NCBI GenBank assembly: GCA_013399855.1
Contig: VXAY01003761.1
Coordinates: 1-64,000, forward strand
Length of the DNA stretch: 64,000 bases
Direction: 5' to 3'
Origin: Oxyruncus cristatus
Lineage: Eukaryota; Chordata; Aves; Passeriformes; Cotingidae
Positions 50,990 through 61,569 of this stretch are shown one piece after another (positions within the stretch are counted from its first letter, which is position 1; each line of letters opens with the position of its first letter). The notes under the pieces are model-generated. The model did not search any database, was not told the origin of the DNA, and saw only the letters and a list, made by a program, of their open reading frames with translations. The translations under genes were made by a program, and so were the position numbers.

Positions 50990-51155
50990 ATGGGGTTTAT
51001 ACAGATTAACGAGGACTTCATATTTATTGAGCCACTGAATCGCACTTTGGCTGTGACGGGTCACGCGCACAGGGTGTACAGACGGAAAAGGTCCACAGAG
51101 GAGAAAGTTACTGACAAGCCAGCTTCTCAGAGTCAGTACTGTGGTGTTGTCACAG
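50990..51155 (+). CDS. ADAMTS19: ADAMTS19 exon 3: prodomain end, first furin site, cysteine switch
   Basis: Codes for residues 227-281, starting MGFIQINEDFIFIEPLNRT. The sequon NRT at 243-245 matches a glycosylation site position common in ADAMTS prodomains. A basic RRKR at 257-260, followed by Ser, is a strong proprotein-convertase (furin) site. Cys277 in QYCGVV fits the family's cysteine-switch region, where a Cys near the end of the prodomain is thought to ligate the zinc of the latent enzyme. Acceptor CTTTGCAG|ATG, donor CACAG|GTAATA, ending in phase 1. The choice of acceptor is fixed by reading frame and by the match STCGG-L|MGFIQ to the family. Confidence 0.94.
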
Positions 51156-53387
51156 GTAATACACGGATTGCACTGAAGAGTTCTAATGTCGCAAATGCAT
51201 TTCTGAGATAAGCAGACACCAGTTAAGAAAAAGACAACAAACCCCGAACAACAAAAGCGTATCTGATCATTCTTGTGGCGGTACCTTATGGTGAAACTTG
51301 AGGTGGGTGAGCTGAGGCTGCAATTTTACTTGCTGGAAGAAGGAACTGTCCGCTGAGGAATAGACATTGCTTCTTAATTTCCATTTGTATCTGAACGTAG
51401 AACTCCTTGGGTTCGTTTTTTCTCCTTCAACTTAATAATTACAATCTATTTTTTGTCCCTCTTCATAGTTGCTTAATTACTCACTACATGCAAGGCTTCT
51501 ACTTAATTTTCTGTTTTAAAACACTGGAGTATTTTGAAGAGATCTTCCTGGTTTTGGTTACTAATAAGTTTTGAACTTCCAAATGTGTCTGAGACTGAAC
51601 TGAAATGATTTTTATAAGTGTTCTGGTTCTGTGATTGGCACTTAGAAGAACTGTATGAAACAATCCTAATGCATCTTTGTCAATGACAGCTAGAAGAAGC
51701 TGTTGAAGTAGAGGGATTTCAACAAAAATATGGCACGTAGTGACAACTCAGTAGTTTTCAATGGAGAAGGGAAAACTGGCTTTTGTGAAAGATGATATTC
51801 TGTTGTTCCTGCTTCATCATCAGCTCACCTTCTTCAAAGTCTAGAGAGCATCTCAGTCTTTTGACCTCAGCATGAGCCGAGGGTGTTTCTAATGTTGTTA
51901 GAAGTTATTTTTTCCCAGGAAATAACCCAGAATGAGTGCATTTTTGTAGGCAAGTTTTTCATGTATAACTGAGATACTGATAAAGTGAAAGAAATGGCAG
52001 AGGTAATTGACATAGGTAGGGAGCTGCATTGTATATTTGGGGAGAGGCAGAAGGAACCGGGTTATTTCAAATAGGTAAGGAAAGGTAAAGGAAGGATGCA
52101 GCTGCAGTTTTCTGTTGCCTAAGTGTCTTCAGAGAGAAGATGAAGCCAGACATTCCTCAGAGGTATGCTGCGACAGACAGCGGTTGTAACTTGCATTCAA
52201 GGAAATTTCAATTTGCATAAGGGAAAAAAAAAAATCTCAGCAAGAATGCTTGGCACTGCAAGAGATTGCCTAGATAGGCTGTTGAGTGCATGTCCTCAGA
52301 CATTTATAAAACTTAACTGGAAATGGCTCTAACAGAGCTAATCATGCTTTGACATTTGTACAGACTAGAGCAGGAGGTCGGACCAGCCGCCTTCCAGGGA
52401 CCACTTTCAACCTGTACTTTCTGTGGCTATCTGATCCTTCTTGAACATTTTATGTGGTTACAGAATAACTGTGACAGGTTTTTGTGTTGGTTTTTTTTGT
52501 TGTTTTTTTTTGTTTGTTTGTTTGTTTTTTCCCATTTTGGCAGTATTGTTTTTATAGTTAGGCATCCATCCACAGTTTGAAATCAAAGATAAATTAGCAA
52601 AACAAGGCTGGTTTTGTAGCTATTAAGCAGGAAAAAATAAATGACATGTAACTTCCTCCAGCAGACTCTGCTATTACTCTTCCAGGCGTTGTATTTTATT
52701 GACACTGCTTATCTAAAAGTGAAGTTTTCTATATTAGCAAAAATTGTTCCCGCAAGGTAAAACTGTTTATTCTTCCCTATTGGTGGTAAATAAGTTAAGA
52801 GTATCCATTCCTGCATGTTTTTGGGAATGAGAAAGAGAAAATGAAAAGTATACATGGTGTTTGCACTGTGAAGCGAGAGGGGCATCTGACAAATAGCAAA
52901 CCAGGATGGGTATTGAGTAAAGATGCAAACTCTTCTGTAAGGACATTATTTTTTTCAGATGTTCGTTGCCAGATATCCTTTCATTTCCTCTTACGCTCTA
53001 AAACAGAAAAGTCAGCTTATTCTTTTATAATATGCTTACACTCAAGGCTCTGACTTGTTGCAAATAATCTGTCAACAGAGATTCAAATATTTACTTGAAA
53101 TAAGTTTTATTATCTCTACTACCAGCTTTTAAATTTCAGAATAGTTCAAGATTAACATCTTCTGGCATAACTTTGTTGCCAGAGGGTATGAATATCTGCT
53201 ATTTCTAACTGATGCTGTTGTACTAGCAAGACCAGCCCATTACTCCACAGGTACAAGTTATTTTAATAGGAGGGACTGCAGTAAGTTACGTGCTTGAAAG
53301 CTCTGTCTATGCTGGGAGCAATTTGCTGGTGTGACGTGAAGTTAGCTAATACCACCAAAATATTAATAATATTACAGACAGAGACTC

Positions 53388-53441
53388 AAAGATGGGTTGA
53401 AGCATCAATAAGATGCAATAAAGATGGGTTGAAGCATCAAT
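53388..53441 (+). repeat. Two-copy tandem duplication, 32-base period
   Basis: A 22-base word AAAGATGGG...GCATCAAT occurs identically at 53388-53409 and 53420-53441, separated by ten bases (AAGATGCAAT). The spacer itself resembles the word, so repeated slippage is likely. Confidence 0.93.
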
Positions 53442-56049
53442 TTACATCAATATTTTAGAAATTCTAAGTCAAATCCTAAACTAAGTAGGTCAGTTAAACA
53501 GATATGAAGCAAATGAGTATATGGGCTTCTGAGATAGTCTCAGATTATGCACAGCTGCCTTTGGTAGAGTGGTAGCTCTGTGGCACAGAGCAACTCGGCC
53601 ATATGGACCTATTTTACAACTGGATTTCTTGCTTCTACATTACCTGTGTGTCAGAATAGGTGCTCTGGGACAGGTATTTTCATTGCTGGTTTTGATCCAA
53701 ATTGGTCTCGAAGGCTGGCTACCTATCAAGCAAATGTGTATTGCCAGTGATGAACTGTAATTATCATTAAGGAGGAATGAATGTCTGTGCTAGAGGTGTT
53801 GAAGGATCACTATTGGAAATCATAGCTTTTCATGGAGAATTAGCAGAGGCAATCAAAGAAGGTATTGTTTGTTGTCCGTTACTGTTGAGGGCTGGATTGA
53901 AATTTGCTACACAGCCAAACTTGTTTGGAGAGAACAAAGAACCTGTTTTTGTGAATGGGATGGTTTTCTTATTAATTAGGGGAGGGAGAGAGTCATACTA
54001 ACAGAAGCAGATGCTTTCTTGATTGCAGAGAACATTGTGCATATATTTACTTTTTTTGAAAGTGTGTATGATTTATTTACATATGTAAGCCAGTTGCACA
54101 TGCACAGACCTTACACTCCAAACCTTTCTTTAGCACATGGCTCATGAAACCTTTGAAAGCAACCAGTTCAGGAGCACAATACAGAGACAATGTGAGAGGA
54201 GCTGTAATTAGAGCAAAGGGCCACATTGGGAAGCTAAGTTCTTTTCTTTCTACCTAATCTGAAGCACTTGTTACACACTGAAGTCGTTGGTACAGTGAAC
54301 GTAACTCGTGGTTAAGGCATGGGGCACTTTGGGGAAAAAAAAAAAATCTTCTCAAGTAGTCATTCCTTTACACATAGTGAGACCTTGTCCACGATATGGT
54401 AAGTGTGAATTTTCAGTCCCTTCTGAATTTTTGAGACTGGAAGACTCCTCTTCTACCTCTTAGTTCTGGCAATAAACAATATACTGTCCTGAGTTACCAA
54501 TGTACTTCTCCTCTTAGAGTGATGCAATTTTGCATGAAAAAGCCTACTAAGTTTCACTGAATCAAAAGCCAAAGTTTAACTTTCTGGGATGTAGACTGGG
54601 CAGTCAGCTGGGAGAGCTGTGTTGATTTTTGCTCTACAGCCTGTTTCTATGGGATTGTTTATGCTTTTCACGACTATGTTGGTCGTAAGTCTGGACCTAT
54701 GAGGTTGCACTAGGTGGAGACTGGTTCTACTTGAGGTTCTCCTTTCCGTTCCTTGGATCAGAAAAAAGTTGTCACTCCGCAGGAAGACATTTAAATTCCT
54801 ATTCAAACTGTAGTGGAGGTATAGCTCATGCCTTCTTAAGCTCCTGAATATTCCCTACCTGGACAGAATACTGCGATTTCCACCTGACTAGGGTACCTGT
54901 TTTTCTTTTGCCTGGGAAAAGGACGCCTGGGGAGTGATGGTGATTGCTCTGTAATCTGGGCCTCCTGTGCCCATACTCAGGAAATGCTTTTGTGCCTGAG
55001 GACTTCTGGGGTCCAGTAGTCCTGTAGTCACAGGCTGTTCTTAATGTTGGCTCAGATACTTTATGTAACCTGTGGATATAGTAGCCGGATTTAAATGTCT
55101 TTTGGGTTTTTGGGTGGGGTTATTGTCTTGTTAACACTGTTGTTGTTTTCTCTTAATTGCCTATTGAGTGCCAAATGTACTTGCTGCAGTATTTTTAACC
55201 TTCTTGCTGGAGTAGTGCAATATTCCAATCTTTCAGTTAATTGAGTTAAAGTAATAAATTGATGTGTGCACAAAATAGAACCCTCCTGTAGAATTTAGTT
55301 TTTATTTTGACAGTGTAATTACGTTTTAAGATGAATTTGTGCATCCTTAATCAGACTTTTTATTGCCAGTACATGCAGTATTGATGTAGGTGTTTTTTTT
55401 CCAGGAGTTGTTATCTCTTACATACTGTACCCTAAATAATGACTTGTTCTTTATAATTTTTATGACTTTATAATTATATTTATGACTACGCAAAGAAGCA
55501 AGTGTTTTTACCCAAAGCCTGTTTTGCCTGTTATCTGGCAGCAACTGTGGCAGTTGTTTGAATACCAGTAGTACCAAAATTACTAATTCCATTTATTTGA
55601 AGTTCTTGGGGAAGAGCTGCAACTTTCAGATAAATGAGATCTCGTGATGGGGATTTCTGCCAGCGATTTGGGAAAGGTTGGCTGGCCAAGAACAAATTGT
55701 CCATTGGTTTGTTAATGGGACAGATAGCTAAGGCAAATGATGGGCCCAGCCCCTGGCAGACAGCTTGTCTGCAGAGCTGTGTAGTCTTCTCATCCACTAC
55801 GATCTCAAAAGCAGAGGTTTCAACAGTTCACAGTTTATGGGACTGCAGTGACCTAAGTATTTATTAGCACAGTGCTGTAGTTTATTGTGGACTGCTTACT
55901 GTCAGTTCTGCGCTCCTAGCTGTAACTTCTAGAGAGGTGTGTTAACAGACTTCTCTGTACAGGCTAGCTGCTGTTTTTTGCAAAGAAATAAAGAATGAAT
56001 AAACTGTTCCTAGAAACTGCACTGGAATCAGTCACTGTTCCTATGAGGA

Positions 56050-56100
56050 AGGCAGATTGACCAGATGGCTTCTGAGGGATCTTTTCTAACCCAAATGAGT
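56050..56100 (+). mobile_element. Possible CR1 3' scrap
   Basis: The order GATTGACCAGATGGCTTCTG, then AGGGATCTTTTCTAACCCAAATGA resembles the CR1 3' end in which a 'gaccagatgacct..gaggtccc.tccaaccc' block precedes the terminal octamers. It is short and diverged, so this is only a suggestion. Confidence 0.45.
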
Positions 56101-57473
56101 TTACTGTTTAAACTTGCATCTATAACTTATTCTTGCAGCATTAAATGTTTGTATATTAAGACATAGTAGTATAGCTTTTAGACTGTGGGGCTTTTGGCAC
56201 AAATACTGACGTTGAAACTTCATTAGAAATTATCCTCAAAAGAGTGATGAAAACACACATAATGCTTTATAAACTAGGCTGTAGATCCACAGTTAGCAAA
56301 TGTGAATAAGGCTGGAGGCTAGCAGAAGTTATAAAGTTAAGCAAGTGTCTGAAGGCTCAAAATGAGAGACTTTAAATTTAATCTTAGATAGCTTATGAAT
56401 TTATGAGCTGTTTCTACTTCTAAGAAATCAAACACCAAATATTTATTTCTGGAGAATACATACTTTTATGTTTTAGTAAATGTGTATGCTTATCAGTCTT
56501 CTACATTGTCACCAATTGTGTTGGAATCAGTAAGCCTTTCTAACACGTAGTGGGATGGACTAAATCGCTCACATACATTATCCTTTACGATAATGAAAAA
56601 GATGGACAGTCATTTTTAACATGCATAATTCATACTTGTTACATTGAAAAAATATAAAATTATGTTTACATTAAATCTGCATTACAGAATCACAGAATAT
56701 GCTGAGGTGGAAGGGACCCATAAGGATCATAGAGTGCTACACAGGACCATCCCTGAGAGTCACATCCTGTGCCTGAGAGTATCATACAAACGCTTCTTGA
56801 ACTCTGTCACCCTTGGTGCTGTGACCACTGCCCTGGGGAGCCTGTTCAGTGCCCAACCACCCTCTGGGGGAAGGAGCTTTTTCTAATATCCAACCTAAAC
56901 CTCCCCTGACAAGATTTCAGGCCATTGCCTCAGATCCTGTCACTGGTCACCACAGAGCAGAGATCAGTGCCTGTCCCTCCTCTTCCCCTCACGAGGAAGT
57001 TGTAACTGCAGTGGGGTCTCCCCTCAGTCTCCTCTTCTCCAGCTGAACACACCAAATGCCCTCAGCTGCTCCTCACATGGCTTCAAATCAAGGCCCTTCA
57101 CCGTCTTCCTTGCCTCCTTTGGACACTTGCTAATGGCTTTATATCTTTCCCATATTGCAGTGCCCAAACCTGCACACAACATTGCAGGTGAGGCCGCCCC
57201 AGGTCAGAGCAGAGCGGGACAATCCCCTCTCTCGACAAGCTGGTGATGCTGTACCTGATGCCCCCAGGACAGGGTTGGCCCTCCTGGCTGTCAGGGCACT
57301 GCTGACTCACATTCAACTTGCAATCCACCAGCACCTCCAGGGCAGTTTCCGTGGCACTGCTTTCCAGCATCTCATTTCCCAGTCTCTCTGTACATCTGGG
57401 GTTGCCCCATCCCAAGTGCAGAATCTGCCACTTTCCCTTGTTGAACTTCATATCTTGGTGAGTGCCCAGCCCT

Positions 57474-57701
57474 CTAGTTTGTCGAGCTCTCTCTGCAGGG
57501 CTCCCCTGCCTTTGTGTCATCTGCAAACTTTCTCAGTATCCCTTCCAGTCCTGCGTCCGAATCATTTCTGAAGATATTGAAGAACACAGAGCCAAGGGTG
57601 GAGCCCTGTGGACCTCCCCTAGTGACAGGTCTCCAGCCTGATGCCACCCTGCTCACTATTACCCTCTGTGCCCAGAGGTGAGCCAATTGCTCACCCACCA
57701 C
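57474..57701 (-). pseudogene. CR1 reverse transcriptase fragment
   Basis: A 75-codon open stretch covers the RT palm of a CR1-type LINE: the PQGS block ([16 protein letters not shown]) followed by the catalytic FADD. This enzyme would copy LINE RNA into DNA at the target site. The frame ends a few residues after FADDTK, where the family normally continues for hundreds of residues, and the downstream homology resumes in another frame (57098-57526). It is therefore a dead fragment inside the CR1 copy. Confidence 0.88.
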
Positions 57702-58099
57702 AGGATGTGTTTATCCAGCTGTGTGCTGGACACTTTATCCAGAAGGATCCTGGAAGAGACAGTATTGAAAGCTTTACTGAAATCCAAAATGATCACATCA
57801 GCTGGCCTCGCTTGGTCAGCTGTGTAGCTTACCTTGTCATAGAAGGAAATTGGGTTTCATAAGCAGGACTGCCCTCTCAGGAAATTGTGCAGTCGATGAC
57901 TGATGACAGTATTGTCTTTCTGGTGTTTTTCAGTACTTCCCACAACAGACTTTTCCATAACTTTACCAGGCACTGAAGTGAGATTGCCTCTAGTTTCCAG
58001 GGTCCTCCTTCTTGAAAACTGGGACAATGTTCACCAAATTTCAGTGAGCTGGGATATCAACCAGCTCTTTGAGGGTTCTGGGATGAATCCCTTCAGGCC

Positions 58100-58525
58100 T
58101 CACAGATTGTAGGGATTCAGCTGGAGCAGCAGATCATTCACAATTTTAGGGTCAACTGGGAGCTGATCATTCTGGCAGTCATGGTCCTCCAGCTCAGGGC
58201 ACTGAGACCCCCTTGGTCCATCATCCTTGTTGAAAGCAGAGGCAAAGAGTATTAAACATCTCTGCCTTGTCTCTGTCCCTGTTTGTGAGGTTACCATCCT
58301 CATCCTGTAATGGGCTGCTGATATTTCTATACTGCATATTGCCATAAATGTACTGGAAAAAACTCTTTTTATTGCCCCCCGCATTTCTGACACCTTCAAC
58401 CCCAGCTGAGCTTTGGCTGCATGATTTTTCTCCCTATAGCAGCAAGGAGCATTTCTAAATTCTTCCCATGTCACCTGACCTTGCTTCCACTGGCTGTACA
58501 ACTTCCTTGTTTCCCTTAATTCCAA
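58100..58525 (-). pseudogene. CR1 ORF2 linker fragment
   Basis: A 141-codon minus-strand stretch with RETRKLYSQWKQGQVTWEEF and 'KNHAAKAQLGLKV', typical of the region between endonuclease and RT in avian CR1 ORF2. It is open by chance survival. Flanking ORF2 pieces are in other frames, so it is part of the same inactive copy. Confidence 0.85.
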
Positions 58526-60046
58526 GAGAAGATCCCTGCTTAGCCAAGCCAGCCTTCTGCCTCAGCTGCTTGACTTCTGGCATTTGGGAATTGCTGCTCC
58601 AGTGCCCTTAGGAGGTGATGTTTGAAAAGTGACCGGCACTGATGGACCCCAGCACTTGCAAAAACATTTTCCCAGGGGACCTTATTCCTAATTCCTTGAG
58701 CAGCCTGAAGTCTGCTCTCCTCATGTCCAGAGCTGAGGTTTTGCTGGTACTTTTACTCCTGTCAGTGGAGATTTTAAACTTGATCACTTCGTGGTTACTG
58801 TGGCCAAGGGGACACCAATCTCCACTTCACTCTCAAGATCCGCTCTGTGGACAAGCAGCAGATCAAGGAGACCTCCTTTCTAAGTCATCTCCCTAGGACC
58901 TGTTCCATAAAGTTGTCATCCAGGTTTTCTTAAGAATCTTCTGACCTGGGTTGTCCTGCTTTGTGATGCTCCCAGTTAATTTCTGGCAAGCTGAAGTCCC
59001 CTGTAAGGACAGGGGCAGTTGACTTGGAAGTGTCCCTTAGTTCCTCAAAGAATAATTCATTGCATCATCACAGACCCCTCTTCCACTGTTATCTTATATT
59101 TTGAATTTAATTTGTGAGTTTATTGACTTTTAAGGCATATTTTTAGCACTTTCCTGAAGAGTGACTTATTTTTTGGAGAGTAGTCATGTGTCATAAAAAG
59201 CACCAGAGGAACTTTCCTGTTAAATATGAGATTGATTAATTGCAAAACATTTCCTCAAAATTTCTGAATATTTGATTGTTTCCAGAACATGTGTTTATAA
59301 TTGTCATCTCAGGCATCACTTTTTTTGTAAACAGAGAGCCCAATATTCCATTGTGGATGGTGGAAAAAACTTGATTTCAATGACTTCAATGAGATCAGTC
59401 CCAGAAGTTCTACATCCTCTCAAAAGGATCTAGCAAGCTTTGGCTATTACAAGGAGTTCTATTTTGTATTTTGTTTCAAATTTTTTAAAATGTCATTGCT
59501 AATGCTGTATGTATATCTGGCCACCACCTGGCTTCAACTGTTCCTGTGTAGTTAGTTTTTCTTTTTTTCATATGTATCGTAGTAGTAATAGGGATTTTGT
59601 GGTGTTTTTGGGGAGGAAACTTAAAATTAACACCGGCAGTAACCTCTACCTTGCCATAAATGTAACGTGGTTTTGATTCGTAGCTTTCTGTAGGTTTAGA
59701 GGTCTGTTTCCAGGGTTTTGTTTCGTTGTTTTACTTCAGCTGCTTATAATGACAGCAGTACTGACTTTGAAGTCATGCCAGTAGGGCTTCACTTTTTTGT
59801 TTCTATCAAACCTGTATCCTACATATCGTTCTCTGTCATTCATCCTAATTATTCTTTTATCTTTGCAAATCACCAGTTGTTCCATCTATTTGCCTAACGC
59901 TGAATTTGTGGCAAATCTGTATTTGTCATCTTGTATGCTAAAATATAATTACATCAAGATGTTTCCTCCGTGGTTTAAGAAGATGGACAGACACCAATTC
60001 TGCAATGTCAGCGGGACTGTTTTTCTTTCAGACCCAACATGAATTT

Positions 60047-60054
60047 NNNNNNNN
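60047..60054. other. Eight-N gap with duplicated flanks
   Basis: AACATGAATTT stands immediately before the gap and again immediately after it. The two contig ends therefore overlap by at least 11 bases and were probably joined without merging. The Ns are likely not real missing sequence. Confidence 0.9.
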
Positions 60055-60382
60055 AACATGAATTTAGTTTTCTCCCACAAACCAAACTAGGAGACACATA
60101 TTCTTCTATTAATATGTTAGGTGAAAAGAATGCAAAGAATGTTTCTGACTTTATTTGAACAGATGGATAAGATTCCTGTTTTCTTGGTGTGAACTAATAT
60201 TTATACGTAGTACAGACCTTTGATATGAGCCTTAGCATTGGCTGTGGCAAGTAAGTATATATTCAAGTTCATTGCTATTACATTCCACTTAATCAGAGTT
60301 ATAACCGAGGGTAAGAAATCCTAAAAAGTACTGTAGGGGTAGTTTGAAGGATGAGTTTCTCAAGCAATGTTTTGTTTTACAG

Positions 60383-60555
60383 ACAGAAGAAAATCCAAGA
60401 ATCAAAAAGTATCAGAAAGTGGACGAGGAAAGCGATACTCTTACAAGTTACCTCAGGAGTACAATATAGAAACTGTTGTGGTGGCAGACCCAGCTATGGT
60501 TTCGTATCATGGAACAGATGCTGCCAGAAGATTTATTCTAACCATCTTAAACATG
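60383..60555 (+). CDS. ADAMTS19: ADAMTS19 exon 4: second furin site and start of catalytic domain
   Basis: Codes for residues 282-339. After a basic, poorly conserved start (DRRKSKNQK) it contains RGKR at 296-299, the expected furin cleavage that releases the mature enzyme, which would begin YSYKLPQEYNIE. The reprolysin-type metalloprotease domain follows, with the first beta strand YNIETVVVADPAMVSYHG and helix DAARRFILTILNM. The acceptor TTTTACAG|ACAGAAG is chosen because the next AG (60385-60386) would break the frame. The donor ATG|GTAGGA is acceptable but weaker than average. The phase on entry is 1 and on exit 0. Confidence 0.95.
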
Positions 60556-61485
60556 GTAGGAAATTTAAAATGAGTTTTGATGCTTTGCCAACAATGCATG
60601 CACCGTGGGATGATTTTGTTGCTCCTTCTGATGATTCTGACTGAGCACCTGTAAGGGACAGTCAGCACACGACCATCGGCAGGCTGTCAAGACTTAGTCC
60701 ATATGTTTTGCAGCATGAAACCATGGTGCTGCAGGCTTGTCTGTACTACCTAATCATACATCTTCAGGGAAGCCTGAAAGTGAGAGAATAAGATTCCTTT
60801 TTGGTTAGAAATCCGTGGTATTGTTGGAAAGGTTGTGGTATTGGATGGTTTCTGGTGATCTGTGCTTGTTTTGAAGACATGATGTTGTAGAGAAGGATTG
60901 TGGGGTCATTAACGGCCCTAAAAAAATAAAAGAGGAATGGACTTGGACAATTACATTCTCCCAGCTCTATCTGGAGCTGTAGTGCACTCATTTGGTGCAT
61001 AAAGCATTGAAAAAATAGCATCTATAACGTTCAAAGGGAGGTTGTCCTAAAGAAGGAGCATAAGCTGAGCAATTAATATAAACTTTAGCTATTCTGAATT
61101 GTAGGGAAAGTTAGAGAGTTAGAGTTAGAGGTTGGCTCAGACCACCTGGGCCCTGATCGTGGATTTAACTGAACAGGAATTTTCATGTGAACAGTATTAA
61201 ATGCACGTGTAAATATTTGGAGAAACAGTCTACAGTTTGTAAAGTGGTCACGGCCACTGAGGAGGGAAAGGTCTTTTTGTTGTGCTCCTGGAATGAACAC
61301 TGGCTAAGCTCTCTTTTCTTTCAGAAGACCAACACAGTGTATTAGCTTAATGTTCTGTCCAATTTGTGGAGTATTAAAGCAGTCACAGTGGAATATGAGA
61401 ATGTTTTGAGGTTCTGCTATTTTTAGTATACAGTGTGTTGTGTGCAATACAAGCACATATTTTTATTTGCTGTTTTTTATCTTAG
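60556..61485 (+). other. ADAMTS19: Intron 4 (930 bases)
   Basis: Begins GTAGGAAAT and ends TTTTTTATCTTAG. The sequence is unremarkable apart from a short GTTAGA repeat around 61110-61130. Open frames crossing from exon 4 into it stop soon. Confidence 0.88.
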
Positions 61486-61569
61486 GTTTTTAACCTTTTC
61501 CAGCACAAGAGTCTTGGACTACAAGTAAATCTTCGAGTTACTAAACTTGTCCTCCTTCATGAGACTCCA
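61486..61569 (+). CDS. ADAMTS19: ADAMTS19 exon 5: catalytic domain
   Basis: Twenty-eight codons for residues 340-367 (VFNLFQHKSLGLQVNLRVTK followed by LVLLHETP), the second strand and connecting helix of the metalloprotease fold. The acceptor is TTATCTTAG|GTT and the donor CCA|GTGAGT. Both ends are phase 0, so skipping this exon would keep the reading frame but delete part of the catalytic core. Confidence 0.95.

Larger units (their letters stand above)
56683..59090 (-). mobile_element. 5'-truncated CR1 LINE with broken ORF2, minus strand
   Basis: Read on the minus strand, this 2.4-kb block runs from the end of a CR1 endonuclease domain (about 59090-58650) through the linker (58525-58100) and the reverse transcriptase (about 57900-57100) to the 3' untranslated tail ending in ACAGAAT-type octamers at 56683. 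The RT catalytic motif FADD is at 57527-57516, preceded by [12 protein letters not shown]2 is split over several frames: one segment stops shortly after FADDTK (57474) and the continuing homology (MKFNKGKWQILHLGWGNP) is in another frame from about 57450. A full CR1 is about 4.5 kb, so about half is missing and the copy is inactive. It is antisense to ADAMTS19. Confidence 0.92.
51156..60382 (+). other. ADAMTS19: Intron 3 (9.2 kb)
   Basis: Begins GTAATAC and ends TGTTTTACAG. It contains a T/G-rich tract at 52.49-52.53 kb, a 32-base-period tandem duplication at 53.39 kb, a probable small CR1 scrap at 56.05 kb, a 2.4-kb broken CR1 at 56.7-59.1 kb and an 8-N gap at 60.05 kb. Open frames at 53569-53760 and 53777-54001 lie in different frames and match nothing that I recognise. 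No extra coding exon is supported. Confidence 0.85.

Noticed and set aside
53569..54001. Two neighbouring + strand open frames considered as a processed pseudogene
   Set aside because: They are in different frames, match no protein that I recognise, and show no poly-A tail or target duplication.
60351..60644. 97-codon open frame overlapping exon 4 in another frame
   Set aside because: The ADAMTS19 frame matches the family and uses proper splice sites; the alternative frame has no homology.
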